DNA of 60,000 bases, taken from contig CAIIXF020000008.1 of the NCBI GenBank assembly GCA_903813345.2, forward strand, positions 1,499,341 through 1,559,340, read 5' to 3'. The notes beneath the pieces were generated by a model. The model searched no databases and had not been told where the DNA came from. It saw only the letters and a list, made by a program, of their open reading frames with translations. The stretch is from Owenia fusiformis (Eukaryota; Annelida; Polychaeta; Sabellida; Oweniidae). This document shows, in pieces, positions 43,984 through 56,676 of the stretch; positions within the stretch are counted from its first letter, which is position 1; each line of letters opens with the position of its first letter. Both the position numbers and the translations under genes were made by a program.

Positions 43984-46691
43984 GATGCAATTACTGCTTC
44001 GCTAACCAACAATTTTGGATAACAAGGATAAGAAATAAATTTTATGTTTAGCATTATATTGTTTCTCCGATAAAAATCTCTGCTACATTAATATGTGCTT
44101 TAAACATATGTGCTAAACATTTACTGCAATTAATTTTCATTAACCTGAAATGAATGGGCCTTTGTGACATTACCCATTTCACATGCAATAAATAGAACCA
44201 TATCTGATAAGAGTTTGTAAAGGACAACCTCTTGATTCACAAGGTTTCAGTTACCCCAATTTCAACTTTTAATCAAGAGTTATTGGCTCGTGCTGAGGCA
44301 AGAGCCATATCTCACTTGGGTTTAGTAGTAAGTGATAACGACAATGGACTGAGGTTTAAACGTTAGTTTACTAGTAGAAAACTTGATGGGTTAATATTTA
44401 TTGACGAAAATGAGTTAATTCCTCGAGCAATAGTTTAACCCTAAGGTGTTAGTTTATAATAAAATTGCGTTAGTGAAGGTTTCAAACGAAATATACGCAC
44501 ATTTTACAACAACACCATGAAACACTGTGCACTGATTATTGGCAACATGATTTCCTAAATACGACAGAAATACGAGCGACTTCTTGATTTAGAATTGTGA
44601 ACAATTTACAGCATTAAAAAAACTCCGAACATTTAACTATTTTACTAATATCTTCGGAGAACGAGAATCAAATTGACCCATCTTCACTTTTTGATATGTT
44701 TGGATGTTTTCTCAGAAGTCCAGGTACTCAGACCTTCACAATTTAAATATCTTAATCAGTTCAAAATGTTCGGATTTTTTTCTACTTTTGCCGTTCGGTA
44801 AATTACAACCGCGTTGAAAGTAAGCTTGGCAATTTACTTATACAGTGAAACTTGACTTAGAAAACACTCTTCTGTAAGGAACACCTGCTTTACAAGTTAT
44901 AGAACGTCTTTCATAATATGCATAAAATTTCAATTTTTCAGTCTGTATCCCTATTTATCAAAACTGCAAACATCTCCTTCACACGAGCCTTCATTTTTTT
45001 AAATGATCTCTTGTTTTATTATCTCCGGATATTTTGTATCACGTGACCATGCTTTAACCAATCATACAATGGCAAATGTGACAATGGTATAATCATTTTA
45101 ATTACATGGGAATTAACAATTGTCGAGAAAACACTAAAGTTGAAACTAATTAATCTATAGCTAGCAGTTTTGCACTGCAATATTACACTGCTATATTTGT
45201 CCATCTTTGACCATGATCCAGGGCATAAAAATGTTGAATAGTGAACACTTAAAGTACATGCATTGTAGAAGGTATATGATAATGAGCAGTGTAAAGTTCT
45301 TACATCATTAACTCAAACATAAAATGGGTTACTTGACTTCACAAATTCTTATATTTTTTAACATTATTAACAATTTCAACAAATTATGATCATCACATTA
45401 ATCAAACATAGTTTTTCATTTAGTTTATATGATATACATATGCAGAGAATAAATAACTTTAAAATGAGACATACATGTAGCATAAATATGTGTACATTGA
45501 CATAACATACAGAAGTACATACTTAATTATAAGTATGGGAGTATAATTTCACACCTTTTTATAATGTTGGTCTTCCAATTTTTTATCAATCAATTCGTAT
45601 CAACTCCGATAGAATATACAAACAGAGAATTCTTTAAACTTCTTTGCTTTAATATAATATAATTGCCTTCTTACATCTTTAGATCATCGAGAACACAATG
45701 AACATGTACATTTCCAGTCAACACAAAGAAAATATCTGTGCAACAAGGAATATACTACAATTACGCCATTAAAGCAATTGAAATGAATGTACGGTATAAT
45801 AAAATCTTGGACATAAAACCAAAATGTGCAAATATGTGATTTTTCCATCTTAATCCACAACATATGAAGGAGTTTGCTCTCACCAGAGAATCCACACAAT
45901 GTTATCTTAGTCTGGGATCTTTTTATCAAAACAATCACGTGAACGAGAACTGACACATCACAAATCAAGATTTGTAATATCTGGTGAGAATAAGAGAATA
46001 ATGACAGAATTTGTGGATATAGTACACTATCATAATAGAATTCATACATAACTCCTCCATATTGGCTATATATGTGTTGACATCCTAAAAACAGTGTGAT
46101 ATTAAATTGAAACAATCCGAAACAGGCCACCGTAATCATTCAGTTAATACTTATGACCTAATTACAGTGGCTGAACTTGATATGTGTGAGAACATTTCAG
46201 AAAATTCTAGCAGAAACCAGATCCAGGAATCATAAAACTTACAGCTAAAATATATTTCAATATCAAATACCCTGCAAACTCATTGTAAATACATGTAATA
46301 AATATTGAACACATATCTTGTATGTACATGTAAGCAAGACCCAAATGCAATTTTATATCCCTCATATTTAAAAGACTATCCTTTCTATGGTAAGTTTTAC
46401 CTGGTTACAGTAGGTTATAAGTACGTTTGACTGGGAAGTGATATGTGCAGTTAGAGATGAAAGGCAAAAGTTATTGGCAAAGGTTTAAGTTACCTAATTC
46501 TACAATATTATGTCGCGAATAAATAGATGCTCCTGTCAATTTGGTCAATCAAAACTAATATTCCAACGTGTGAGAAATAATAGTGCAATTACAAAATTTC
46601 ACTCCATACTACATGTAGAAACACATATCTGATATATGAATTCATCACAACTAAGATAACTGTATGTGATTGTATGACTAAGGTCAATTGC
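43984..46691. other. Intergenic; right part probably DLST 3' UTR
   Basis: No coding gene is supported. GGCTCGTGCTGAGGCAAGAGCC at about 44285-44306 is a small hairpin, and a GTGAACAC-type repeat start lies near 44841. The 151-codon minus-strand frame at 45684-46139 lies about 550 bp downstream of the DLST stop on the same strand, has no domain, and is most simply 3' UTR or flank. Confidence 0.45.
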
Positions 46692-49413
46692 TCATATATC
46701 CAAGAGTAAAGTCCTAGGGTCTTCGACACCTGATTTGATTCTCTTAAGGAAAGTGACAGCCTCTCGTCCATCTATGAGTCTATGGTCGTATGTAAGCGCT
46801 ATATACATCATTGGTCGAATCTCAACCTGAAATCAAATTACAAAATAAAAGTTTAGGTGTTATTTTTTCACTAATAGTGATGTATTTCTGTTATGTATGC
46901 CACTAAATGTTTTTTTATGAAATTGTGTCACATATATTATCATAAACATTGTACATATTTAACTTCCTTGTGTGATGTTGAAAAACCTGTTCATCAAAAT
47001 ACCTGTCTAATCCAATCAAGTCTCAATGTGTTCAAAATGTCGTTCCCAATTTTGTATTCTCCCATTAACTACCGCATTACAAAAACATGAAACGTAAACA
47101 GTTGTTAATCCAAACACTTTAGACTGGCCCAAATTTTAAATATTACAAGTACAACATCTTCAAAAACATATAAATGTTAGCCATTGTACAGTACCTTTCC
47201 ATCTACAGCCATGGGTCTGTTAAAGATAGCATGCATGCCAAGGATAGCTGACTGAGGAGGGTTAATGATAGGTGTACCAAACATTGAACCAAACACTCCA
47301 CCATTGCTTATAGTAAAGGTACCACCATCCATGTCTTCAATAGCAAGATTACCACCACGCGCCTGAAATAAAGGAAACGTTATATTGGGTCATATCAAAA
47401 AATCTATAATACTAAAAAGCAAGATTTTTATGTATGTGTGTATTATGGTATGAGGTTCCATATCCATCCGCCAAAAGGTATGACCCCTATATAGTCCATT
47501 TAAAAACTCGTGGTATTGTTCTAAATAACGCCATAGTTGGCTTCTAGGGTACCTAGTATGCCACTATTTGGTATCAAAATAAAGAGGAGGAGTTCTTTTA
47601 GCGATGTAGGTCAAAAATAGTTCCGACGTGAGCATGTTTACTACGCGTTTGCCCATCATATCAGAATTGAGGAAGTGGTAGCAAACGCGAGTCACAATAA
47701 ATGGACGCTGATATCTCAAAAAGTAACCTGACTCCCTATAATTTGATGTAGATCAATCGAACCCCTATATGAACAGGTACATTTTGATATATAACACTAT
47801 GGGGGGTAAGCGTTTTATAGTTGGTCACGAACGCCATATGTGCAAAGTATTGTTATGAATTTTCGAATTTGGTGTTGGATTACGGTACTCATACCTTATT
47901 CATAGTTTATGAAATATTTCGAGTTTATAATGTAATTACAAAACTTGGTTTCATTATATCTATGACAATTGTCAATGAAAGAAATATATATCTTATCAAT
48001 TGTCTGCTAATAGGATTTAATAATCAGCCCTACCTTTTCTCCAATTTCATTTAAAGCTTGCTCGATTTCAGCGTAGTTCAAATTATCTAAATCACGTAAT
48101 ACTGGCACAACCAAACCCTGCAAGTAGAGCATACATGTAATAATACATACAAGGGTTGACATACTTATATCTATAGCAAATTTTCTACTCATTCTTTATT
48201 TTCAAAAAGAGATCACTAAAGATTTCTTACAAAATTAGACCAAAATTCAAGAATCAATGACCCATATATTAGAGCTAGTGCCTCGCTATCTCATTAGTTA
48301 CCTTTTTAATAAATAATAGGCGTATATTTTGTCCATATGATATTTTAAGAAACATGGTATGCTTATTATCTACAATGTATTTTGCTCATCAGGGTGGAAC
48401 AAATTGCCAAATGTTTGTGGTACCTCATTTGGACATAATGTATTTTTTATTTATCTGACTCTTCATTAGTCACGCTCCCATGAATGGATCACCACATTCT
48501 TTTGTAGATTGTAACAGTGTCATCCACAGGAGATTTTCTCAATTAGGTGCAAAATTTTCATTAACATAACTCAGATCAAAATTTGTCAAAATATGCCCAT
48601 TTTTCATGATTTTTCTCATTTTCAAGTGGGTGAAAATGGATTTTCAGGTGGGTGCAAGCATGTTTTTAAAATCTCAGGTGGGTGCTGCTCCCACTTGCTT
48701 TAATGCTGGGGAGATCACTGTTGTATTGTATATAATAATATACATAGAAATCAAGCTTTATGTGAAAGATGCTCATTCACCTTTGGTGTAGCAACAGCCA
48801 CACTAATATCAACATAGTCTCTATATACAATCTCTTTGTTGTCTATGACTGCATTAACACTCGGTTGTTCCTTTAATGCAACTGCAGATGCCTTGAGAAA
48901 TGCGGACATAAACCCTAGCTTAATGTTGTGTTTCTTCATAAAGGCATCCTTGTATGTCTTGCGCATCTCCATTATATTACTGAAAATCAACCATACGCTT
49001 ATTTTACATTCATTTTAAAAAAGCATTGATCTGTTAGTTTACAGAGGCATAAGACAATGGATTATTGCAAAGATAAAGTTTTAAAATAATGCATTAACAT
49101 GCTAAATGTCACCACCTTCCATTTGCTACATTTGTTACTGAAGCCGAATGCTGAATGCCAACCACCAGGCACCATCACAAAAAAGTTGTAGACCATAACA
49201 ATGGTGATGCCATAATAATTTATACTAGTAAAAGATATGAAAAATAAAATTTGAGGTAAGGACTAAGAGTATACTTAAATAATGTTTGTAACCCCAAAAA
49301 GGAAGGTGAACTTACGTCATGTCTACCTCATTGAAGGTAGTTAACATAGCACATGAATTCTGAGCCTCCTTGAGACGCTCTGCGATACGCAACCTCATAC
49401 GATTCATCTTCAC
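46692..49413 (-). CDS. DLST: Dihydrolipoyllysine-residue succinyltransferase, E2 of 2-oxoglutarate dehydrogenase (last five exons)
   Basis: Exons: complement of 46692..46826, 47195..47362, 48034..48117, 48781..48979 and 49316..49413. All borders are GT-AG and the frame is continuous over 227 codons plus stop. The product is the C-terminal catalytic domain: [79 protein letters not shown], and the active-site DHRLIDG with catalytic His and Asp, ending LLLDI. The mitochondrial E2 core passes succinyl groups from lipoyl-lysine to CoA in the TCA cycle. The lipoyl domain and targeting exons must lie to the right; I found none between 49414 and 60000. The introns hold repeats (48610-48720, 49130-49215), and the first upstream intron holds a GGCCATTTT element. 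Confidence 0.95.
48610..48720. repeat. Short CAGGTGGGTG repeats in a DLST intron
   Basis: CA(A/G)GTGGGTG occurs three times (about 48623, 48645, 48676), each within 30 bp of the next, followed by CTGCTCCCACTTG. It looks like the end of a decayed transposable element. Confidence 0.45.
49130..49215. repeat. CGCCGAA-type dispersed repeat unit
   Basis: GAAGCCGAATGCTGAATGCC, then CCAACCACC, CACCATCACAAAAAAGTTG and GACCATAACAATG. Same family as units at 41790-41820, 42490-42570 and 43080-43125. Lies in a DLST intron. Confidence 0.6.
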
Positions 49414-49540
49414 CTGAAAAAGCAATCAACTTTTTTTTAGGTTCAGTTCATAAACTAAGCTTTTACTTTTGTGAAGAGCCTTAACAAGTACCCTATGTAA
49501 GTTTTAAACCAGAACAACGGCAACGCCAAAGCGTAGCGAA

Positions 49541-50474
49541 TCCCATCGAACAGAAATGGCTGGCATTTTTACAAACGAAGCGCAAATATCATAAAACAAC
49601 ACACCAGAAAGGCCACCATTTTCAAAACTCCCCAAGTTTTATTAGACAATGTGCCATGCTTAAAGTATTCACATATCAAATATGAACAAAATCGCTCCAC
49701 TACTTTTCGAGATATAGTAAAATACGTTAAAATGGCGGCCATTTTTCAAAATGGCCACCTTCTACCAAAAGCGTCATTTGAAATTGACGGTGTACCATGC
49801 TTATAGTATTCACATACCAAATATGAACAAAATCGCTCACTACTTTTCGAGTTATAGTAAAATACGTTAAAATGGCGGCCATTTTTCAAAATTGTTTTCA
49901 AAATGGCTGCCTTCTACCAAAAGTGTCATAGGACAGTGTGCCATGCTTATAGTATTCACATACCAAATATGAACAAAATCGCTCCACTACTTTTCGAGTT
50001 ATAGTAAAATACGTTAAAATGGCGGCCATCTTGAAAAATGGCCGCCTTCTACCAAAAGTGTCTTTAGACAGTGTGCAATGCTTATAGTATTCACACACCA
50101 AATATGAACAAAATCGCTCCACTATTTTTTGAGTTACAGCAAAAATCGTAAAATGACGAGTAAAGGCCGCCATTTTTCAAGATGGCTGCCATGTGCTTTT
50201 TTAATATCTACATTTGTAGCATTATTAATGTCCTTCATAATTTTTTTACATTTAAAACATATTGCTATTACAGTTTTACATATTGCACCTAAATTACTGT
50301 AAAATCGCCACTAAAATGGCCGCCATTTTGAAATGAGTGGCCATTTTGAAAATCGGCTTTCGAGCAGAACTTCTACTCCCATAGGGTATATGTGTACAAA
50401 ATATGAACAAAATCGGGCCAACGGTATTTGAGTTATTGCCCGGACGGACAGACGTACGTACGGACAGACGTACG
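49541..50474 (-). repeat. GGCCATTTT repeat element, inverted copy in DLST upstream intron
   Basis: Starts at TCCCATCGAAC (49541-49551). It holds four or five units with CATACCAAATATGAACAAA and AATGGCGGCCATTTTTCAA, then GGGCCAACGGTATTTGAG and the GGAC/GTAC tract (50440-50474). It stops before the second terminus found at 8027, so that end is missing. Confidence 0.85.
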
Positions 50475-51010
50475 GTACTACGCCCCTTTGGGGGTTTGTG
50501 TGGTATTCACGTTATGTGGTATATATTCTCTGTGGTATATTTACATTGTGTGGTAAATTGTCATATTGTGTGGTTGTCCAAGAATTGTTACGCCCAAATT
50601 GGGGTTTGTGTGGCATTAACTTTATGTGGTATTATGTTCTGTGGTATCATTTCATTGTATGGTACATTTTTCTCTTGCGTGGTACCAATGAAATGATACA
50701 ACAAATCTTAATACCACATAAGGTTAATGCCACACAAAGCACCCTGCTTAGCATAGGATCAATTATATAGTTGTTTACCACATAAGATGAATTCCACATA
50801 GACATAAGGGTATGCTTGAACCACACAAGAGAAAAATGCACTATTCAGTGAAATGATACCACAGAACATAACACCACATAAAGGTAAATGCCACACAAAC
50901 CCACTTTGCTTAGCATAGAATCAACAATTATATAGTTGTTTTACCACATAAAATGAATTCCACATAGACATAAAGGTATGTTTTAACCACACAAAGAGAA
51001 AAATGTAAAT
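50475..51010. repeat. ATGTGGTA / TACCACAT repeat, left cluster
   Basis: Dense copies of TGTGTGGT, TTATGTGGTA and the reverse (TACCACATAA, CCACACAAA). The text 50500-50690 is mirrored by 50695-50900, with GTGGTACCAATGAAATGAT near the centre. Units such as GCTTAGCATAG.ATCAA and GAATTCCACATAGACATAA repeat at about 50745/50910 and 50790/50950. Together with 52205-52400 it forms an inverted-repeat set. Frames over it are artefacts. Confidence 0.75.
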
Positions 51011-51150
51011 AAGGAAATAAAAATATATACCATAGGCCTATGTATTACATATTATTTTATATTATATACAATTGAATTATATGTAATTGAATTGAATTGT
51101 CTCTTGTCTTTTCTAGAATTTATTGCAATTTTCTAATATATATATATATA

Positions 51151-52198
51151 CAGGGTGTTCCAAAAGTAACAGGACTGGTGCTGGCATTTAGTTAAATATG
51201 CACCAATCATCTTCAAAATTCTACATAATGTACTTTCATGTATCGTTACTTAGACTGCAAAGTTTCTACAAAATATATGAAACTCGGGTTGAGTTATGGT
51301 TGCTATAGTAACATGACATCACAATACCCGGGGCAACATTCCACGCAAAAAGTTACAGAGACATTAAGCATTTTGTACATGCCATATCATTTTGTACATG
51401 CTATATCAAAGTTGAAATGCAACAACTGGTGGGCATTACATTTGTTTTACGTCATTTAATATTTCTATGTATCCTCTACTTTGAAAAATAGGCTCCTCTT
51501 TGGTCAGTACAAGAGTAGTACTCTGTATCCATGACCCAAACACATGAGTGAACCCATTTGAGAGCATGTCACGCAGGGTCGATTGGACAATTTGGAGAAG
51601 GTCATTCTCATCTTTAAAGGTCGTACAGCACTTATTAGCATTCCGTTCTCAATATAAGTAAAAATCAGATATTGCATGATCAGAGGAGTATGGTGCATGG
51701 TTTTAGACCCTCAAGACCTATAAGTTCCTCTATAGCTGCATGGTCTTTAATGCCGACCTGCGGGCAGGCGCGCTATCAAGGTAGATGACTGGCTTCAAAT
51801 TGGGTCTTTATTTAGACTGTACTGTGATATTCCAGGAAATTGAATAAATGTTATTATCATTATGAAATTATACATGAATCTGAGTTGTATAGCAACAACT
51901 TTACAACAAAGGACTTAATAAAATAAACAAGAACTTTTGGATTATAATAGGTGAATTAGATACTTTATTCAGTAATACAAAAATGTTAGATATCACATTT
52001 TCAGGACAAAAGTTGCCCCGGGTATTGGAATGGCATGTTACTATAGTAACCATAACTCTAACCGCATTTCATCATTTTTTCTGAAACTTTATAATTTAAG
52101 TTGCAATACTTCAAAGTACAATTTGTGAAAATTTGAAGATACTCAGTGCATAATTGACAAAATGCCAGCACCAGTCCTATTACTTTTGGAACACCCTG
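51151..52198 (-). mobile_element. Mariner-like transposon relic D with long TIRs
   Basis: Ends CAGGGTGTTCCAAAAGTAAC (51151) and its inverted mate at 52179-52198. Inverted similarity runs about 190 bp, including CCCGGGGCAAC. TA flanks both sides within a (TA)n run. A decayed transposase is on the minus strand. Confidence 0.85.
51490..51800 (-). pseudogene. Mariner transposase remnant
   Basis: Minus-strand translation gives VIYLDSAPARRSALKTMQL, then NHAPYSSDHAISDFYLY after stops, and FTHVFGSWIQ further on. These align with the LLHDNAPAH.., PPYSPDLAPSDFYLF and C-terminal blocks of mariner transposases. Stops interrupt it repeatedly. Confidence 0.7.
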
Positions 52199-52204
52199 TA
52201 TATA

Positions 52205-52400
52205 TAACTGATGTTCTGTGGTATTTCACTGTGTGTATTAAATTCCAAAATCCCCTTATATCTATGTGGAGCTCATCTTATGTGGTAAAACACCTATATA
52301 ATTGATGTTCTGTGGTATTAAATTGAAAGATGCCCTTAAGTCTATGTGGAACTCATCTTATGTGGTAAAACACCTTTTTAATTGATCCTATGCAAAGCAA
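52205..52400. repeat. ATGTGGTA / TACCACAT repeat, right cluster
   Basis: TGATGTTCTGTGGTATT occurs at about 52209 and 52300, each followed by CTATGTGGA.CTCATCTTAT and GTGGTAAAACACCT. This is inverted relative to 50770-51000, so mariner D sits between the halves. Confidence 0.75.
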
Positions 52401-54481
52401 TTAAACTGGTGGTTTATATTATTTAGCTTTGGCATTAGTTACCCAGAGTATCAGCTTCTTTTTAAGTAAGCTTTGACGATCTTCAGCAAAATTATGGTTT
52501 AATGACTCTACCGCGATGGCGTTTGTTCCTCCAATCAGAGAGCAGAGATAAAACACGCTTGTACATATGATAGTCATTGAAAAATCAACAATCGATCCTA
52601 ATTGGCTCGGAAAATTCAAAGGATCGTTGCTCATCCTAGTAGATGAACTCTCTCTGGAGAGCAAAGCAAGCGAATGTAAAGGGTAGGCATTAGTATTTCA
52701 TTGAGGTGAATAAACGACGCATTGAATATATTGTTTAAGAAAATATAATGTATATCCAAAATTTGCTACCACGGGTTGTTTACACACCAACTGTTGTAAA
52801 TACGTACAATCAAAAACGAGACTGTAAATTGAGATAATTATGTGTGGATATGCTCTTGTTAATTGGCATTGGCTCATGGGCAATGAGCAACACAAATTAA
52901 AAATCCATGCTTAGCTGCCTTATATTATCATCATTCACTCATTATTCATTCATCAGGCTATTAGCATGGGATCCAAGCAGGGCACGCCTTAAGCGTCTGA
53001 CAGCCGGACTTGTCCGATTAAATAATGACAAGACCGGCTCAAAATCACAATTAGCCGGTCATTGTGACCGAGACCTTGTCCAATCTATAAGCCTTAGCGT
53101 AGATATCGTGTCCGAGGCCTAAACATTTTGAGATGACCCTTAAACTGTTGGCTGTTCATTTGTTTTTTATCTCCCCTTTCCATGAAAATCAATCTACACG
53201 TATAACGACATGATAAATTATAATCGATAGGGAGTTAAGTTTTAAATAGAACAGCCTCATTTATAATGCTAATTTAATTCTTGTCTCGGAGAAAAAGCCG
53301 AACATCTCCAAATATAGTAATCGGAAAGTACCGAATCACAAATAGATACCTCCGGTGATCTCCAAATAAGGAGTTCTTGACCCGAGTTCATCTAAAGATG
53401 GCGAAACCACTCGAAAAGTATGGATTCATATTCATATTTAGTTTTAAAACTGATTGTGCCAAGCGTAATTCTTAAGGTACGTAAAAAACTAATCGATTAT
53501 AGTACTTCAAGTACTACTTATGGATCAAATAGACGTAGCGATTTCGGCCATTTTCAGTGATATATTGCACAATAGTACGACTTTTCACAGATCAATTTTT
53601 GAAAATAGCGCATTGAAAATTTTGACCAGGAAGATTTGCTCATGACGGCAGATTTTGGAGAGGTGTTGGTCATCTTGACCAGCAGGTTTTGTATTTGACC
53701 ACTTAAAAATTGGATCTTGCCGGACATCTTGACCAGCAAGGAAAATTTGTTTAAGGCATGCCCTGGATCCAAGTCATTTCAACCAATCATATTTTACAAT
53801 TTGGGCAACATGTTTTTACTTTTATTCGAAGCATTGGATAAATATCTTCAACTTCCATGTGGGAATTGTGTTTTCCATGATGCAATATTTTTTTATAAAG
53901 CAATAATGAAGACGTTGTCAAAATAAGGAGTTGCGTCTATGTTAAAAAGTCGCAATCACTCCACTGCATAATGATCAAAGTCTCATTGCTACGGCAATGA
54001 ATTTCATTCATGGACAAATTGTTTTGGTATATTTTATTGAATAAAATTATATTTACCGTATTGTTGAAATTCAATACAACATTTTGAATATTTCATCAAA
54101 GAATGGGCCCGATCGCGAGCTCTCCCATGAATGCATCTGACTAAAATTAGAGCCCATTTGAGAATTAACGAAATATCACAATGAGAATAAAAAATAACAA
54201 TATGTTTTTCAAATTTATGATGACAAGAACGTCTTTTACCCGTGTCCTTGAACAATTTTATTAATTTTCTTACATTTAATGCGAAATATAAATTTTAAAT
54301 TAGTAATTGCTGAATAAAACAATGCAAGTCGGATCTAATTCATAATTTATGATAGTTGTTACCACTCACTTTTTGACATTAATTAGTCAATTAATTAATT
54401 TATAATATCATTTAATATCATTGATATTTATTTTGATATCATTGATATTTATACCAATATTGTAAAGAATCTAATAGTAAT
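52401..54481. other. Stretch without a supported gene
   Basis: Open frames at 52419-52664 (minus), 52907-53122 (plus) and 53554-53772 (minus) show no domain. The second lies in a less AT-rich block containing CCGGACTTGTC..GACAAGACCGG. The third contains a repeated LLVKM-type phrase (CTGGTCAAGATG twice). I looked for lipoyl-domain exons of DLST on the minus strand and did not see any. Confidence 0.4.
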
Positions 54482-55159
54482 TGTTACTATTTTGTATTAT
54501 GTTGGTTCAACCAGGTAGCAGTCGATGGAGTTAATATTTGATTGACACCTGAGATTGTACTTGATAACTTGATACTAGTTTAAACCGGTTGAGCTAATTA
54601 TAGTACAAGATTCTATTTTTAAGCTTATTCTGTCAGGTGGAACTAATATATCAGTAACCACTTTTAGCAGGTTTTGAACAGGTTTCTGATGCAATATGCG
54701 TGGGCGATTGTGCAATTATTGCACAACTTTTGCCTGTTATTGCGCAATCCTGACAGAATGATTTATGTTATTTTACTTGTATATAAGCAACCACGGATTC
54801 ACAATCAAACATTCTGAATTCTGGATTGGGATCACCTTCTGAAACATTCAACATTTGGATCACAACTACTATATTCTAGAATCATATTTTGGATCGCACA
54901 ATCTGATGTTCTAATACGGGATCACCTTCGCGGATACTCTTGAGTTGGGAACACAACAACACTTAGAGGCGAGAATTATCTCAAAGACGTCCAAGATTGT
55001 GAATCCAGGTTGCAGATGAAAGCATAAATAAAGAATAAATAACTTACAACAGCATTTGTTAATCGTTATCGAGATGAGATACCTGTGAGTACCGGAAACC
55101 TACAAGATCCCGGAATAATCGAACATCGATCACGTAACCGTCACGGGTGATTGGGTTCA
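54482..55159 (+). mobile_element. Probable 5' LTR of a retrotransposon
   Basis: Inferred from position and signals: TG start near 54482, TATATAAG at 54780-54787, AATAAA at about 55024-55036, and a TTCA end near 55159, followed by a primer-binding-like sequence and a gag ORF. No 3' LTR was found before 60000, so the boundaries are estimates and the element is probably truncated or a composite remnant. Confidence 0.6.
54707..54787 (+). promoter_or_regulatory. LTR promoter: C/EBP-like sites and TATA box
   Basis: ATTGTGCAAT (54707-54716), ATTGCACAAC (54718-54727) and ATTGCGCAAT (54739-54748, the perfect palindromic C/EBP consensus) lie 30-75 bp upstream of TATATAAG (54780-54787). Confidence 0.5.
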
Positions 55160-55162
55160 AAT

Positions 55163-55180
55163 TGGTGGAGCTGCCGGGTA
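55163..55180 (+). other. Putative primer-binding site
   Basis: TGGTGGAGCTGCCGGGTA starts with the TGG complementary to a tRNA CCA end, just after the presumed LTR. The matching tRNA (3' end CAGCTCCACCA) was not identified. Confidence 0.5.
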
Positions 55181-55448
55181 CAAATCACTCAACCGAGACG
55201 TCAAGAATTGCCGTTATTGCATGCACGAGGGTGTGAGTATGAATTTAAAATAACTAACACGCATGAAAGTAAGATGTTTTACAGTAACTATAAATCATTC
55301 ATCATAGACATAAGTGTTTTGGTAATCATTGTAGGCATATGTTCCTCGGTTGAAAAATTAGTTCTGTAGGTGGTTGGAAAGCAGGTATTCAAATTTTAAA
55401 GGATAATTTAATGGTAGTTACAAATTCCAATCTATTAAAATAAGATTT

Positions 55449-56225
55449 ATGTTAACTAGGCAGGCTGCTAGATATACAATGGAAGGGTTGGAGGCTAGGT
55501 TACGTAATTTGGAAAATGAACAAAATATAGAAGGTTTAGTAGAAAGGTTAGCCAGGTTAGAAGGTCAGAATGTCCCTAGAAATGATGTAGACAATAAGGT
55601 CAGAATTAAAACCTTTGATGGTAATGATACATCCATTGACCCTCGCAATTGGTTCTCCAGATACACTGCTTATGCAGAGATTCAAGGATGGGATGAAGAT
55701 AGACGATCAAGGGCGTTGAGAATGTATTTATCAGGTCAAGCAGAATCATGGTATAATAATTTACCTGATGAAACTAAACACAATTTTGAAGCATTGGAAA
55801 ATTCATTTATTGAACACTTTGTAACCAATAGACCAAAATGGAATTTACAGGCAAATTTATTATCCAGGGTACAGGGGCCAAATGAAAGCGTTGACGATTT
55901 CATTTCTGCCATTAGATTATTAGCATCTCGACTTCAAATTGGTGAGAATGAACACATGACTATCTTGATCAAAAATTTCTTACCACAAATACGTAAATTT
56001 GTAATATCAAAAGAACCGACCGATGTTGTTTCAGCAGAAAATGCGGCTCGGCTATCTGAATGTCTCAATAAATCAGAAACAGATACTGAACATGAAAAGC
56101 ATAAAACAGATGCTCAAAAATTAATCTTAGAAGTGGTCGATCAACAGCAAAAAAGCAATAAAGAACCTTACAGAAAAGGTATCTCAATTAAGAAAAACTT
56201 CAAGTCAATCTATAAATCATTTTAG
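55449..56225 (+). CDS. Retrotransposon Gag-like protein
   Basis: 258 codons, uninterrupted. A short N-terminal coiled-coil-like part (about 11-40, LEARLRNLENEQ) precedes a Retrotrans_gag-type capsid domain at about 50-200. Typical motifs there are RNWFSRYTAYAEIQGW, ALRMYLSGQAESWYNNLP and FIEHFV..R. The basic C-terminus lacks a CCHC zinc knuckle. Ty3/gypsy-type Gag is the best guess. No protease, RT or integrase frame follows; a mariner starts 450 bp downstream and no pol text is seen beyond it. Alternatives are a truncated element, a non-autonomous gag-only element, or a retained gag. An intact frame in an otherwise decayed area suggests a young insertion or selection. Confidence 0.8.
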   Translation: MLTRQAARYTMEGLEARLRNLENEQNIEGLVERLARLEGQNVPRNDVDNKVRIKTFDGNDTSIDPRNWFSRYTAYAEIQGWDEDRRSRALRMYLSGQAESWYNNLPDETKHNFEALENSFIEHFVTNRPKWNLQANLLSRVQGPNESVDDFISAIRLLASRLQIGENEHMTILIKNFLPQIRKFVISKEPTDVVSAENAARLSECLNKSETDTEHEKHKTDAQKLILEVVDQQQKSNKEPYRKGISIKKNFKSIYKSF

Positions 56226-56674
56226 AACAACAAGCAGTGCGCCAATTTGTAAAAATGCAATTTTAGAGGTCATAACTAAGAATTTTGAAGTATGAAATAT
56301 TTTTCAAATACCTTTATGTTCATACAATACATCAAAAATATTTGAATAAACATGAGACGATATAAGTTAGGAGAAAATAATCCACTGTTAATGATAAGGT
56401 ATAGCTTTCCACATTTGTTCAAAAGAAGAAAAAGAAGTCATTGTTTATAGATCTAGATAGCTTAATACTTCAAAAGCGATTTTATTTGTATATATGTTCA
56501 AATGTGTTAATCGGTTGGGTAGTACAATTATATTATATAATTGTAATTTGAGGAATTTATATGATCTAATTATTTGTGTATGGCCTATCTAATGTGAAGC
56601 TAGCCCACTGAAGAAAAGGGTAGATGCAAATTTTTAACAATATTTGTTTCAAAAGACTCCTTAAACGTGGAGTT
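56226..56674. other. Stretch between gag and mariner B
   Basis: AT-rich, no pol-like coding text, nothing else supported. Confidence 0.4.
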
Positions 56675-56676
56675 TA

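Noticed and set aside
45684-46139. 151-codon minus-strand open frame
   Set aside because: Same strand and about 550 bp downstream of the DLST stop. Rich in F, Y, I, L and C from AT-rich DNA, with no domain. Best read as 3' UTR or flank.
52419-52664. 81-codon minus-strand frame as an upstream DLST exon
   Set aside because: No resemblance to the lipoyl, linker or targeting region of DLST, and a stop-bounded single frame is weak evidence.
52907-53122. 71-codon plus-strand frame in a less AT-rich block
   Set aside because: No recognisable domain. The composition may come from a decayed repeat containing CCGGACTTGTC/GACAAGACCGG.
53554-53772. Lys-rich frame with repeated LLVKM phrase as a possible DLST or other exon
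   Set aside because: No family match, no lipoyl motif, no convincing splice sites.
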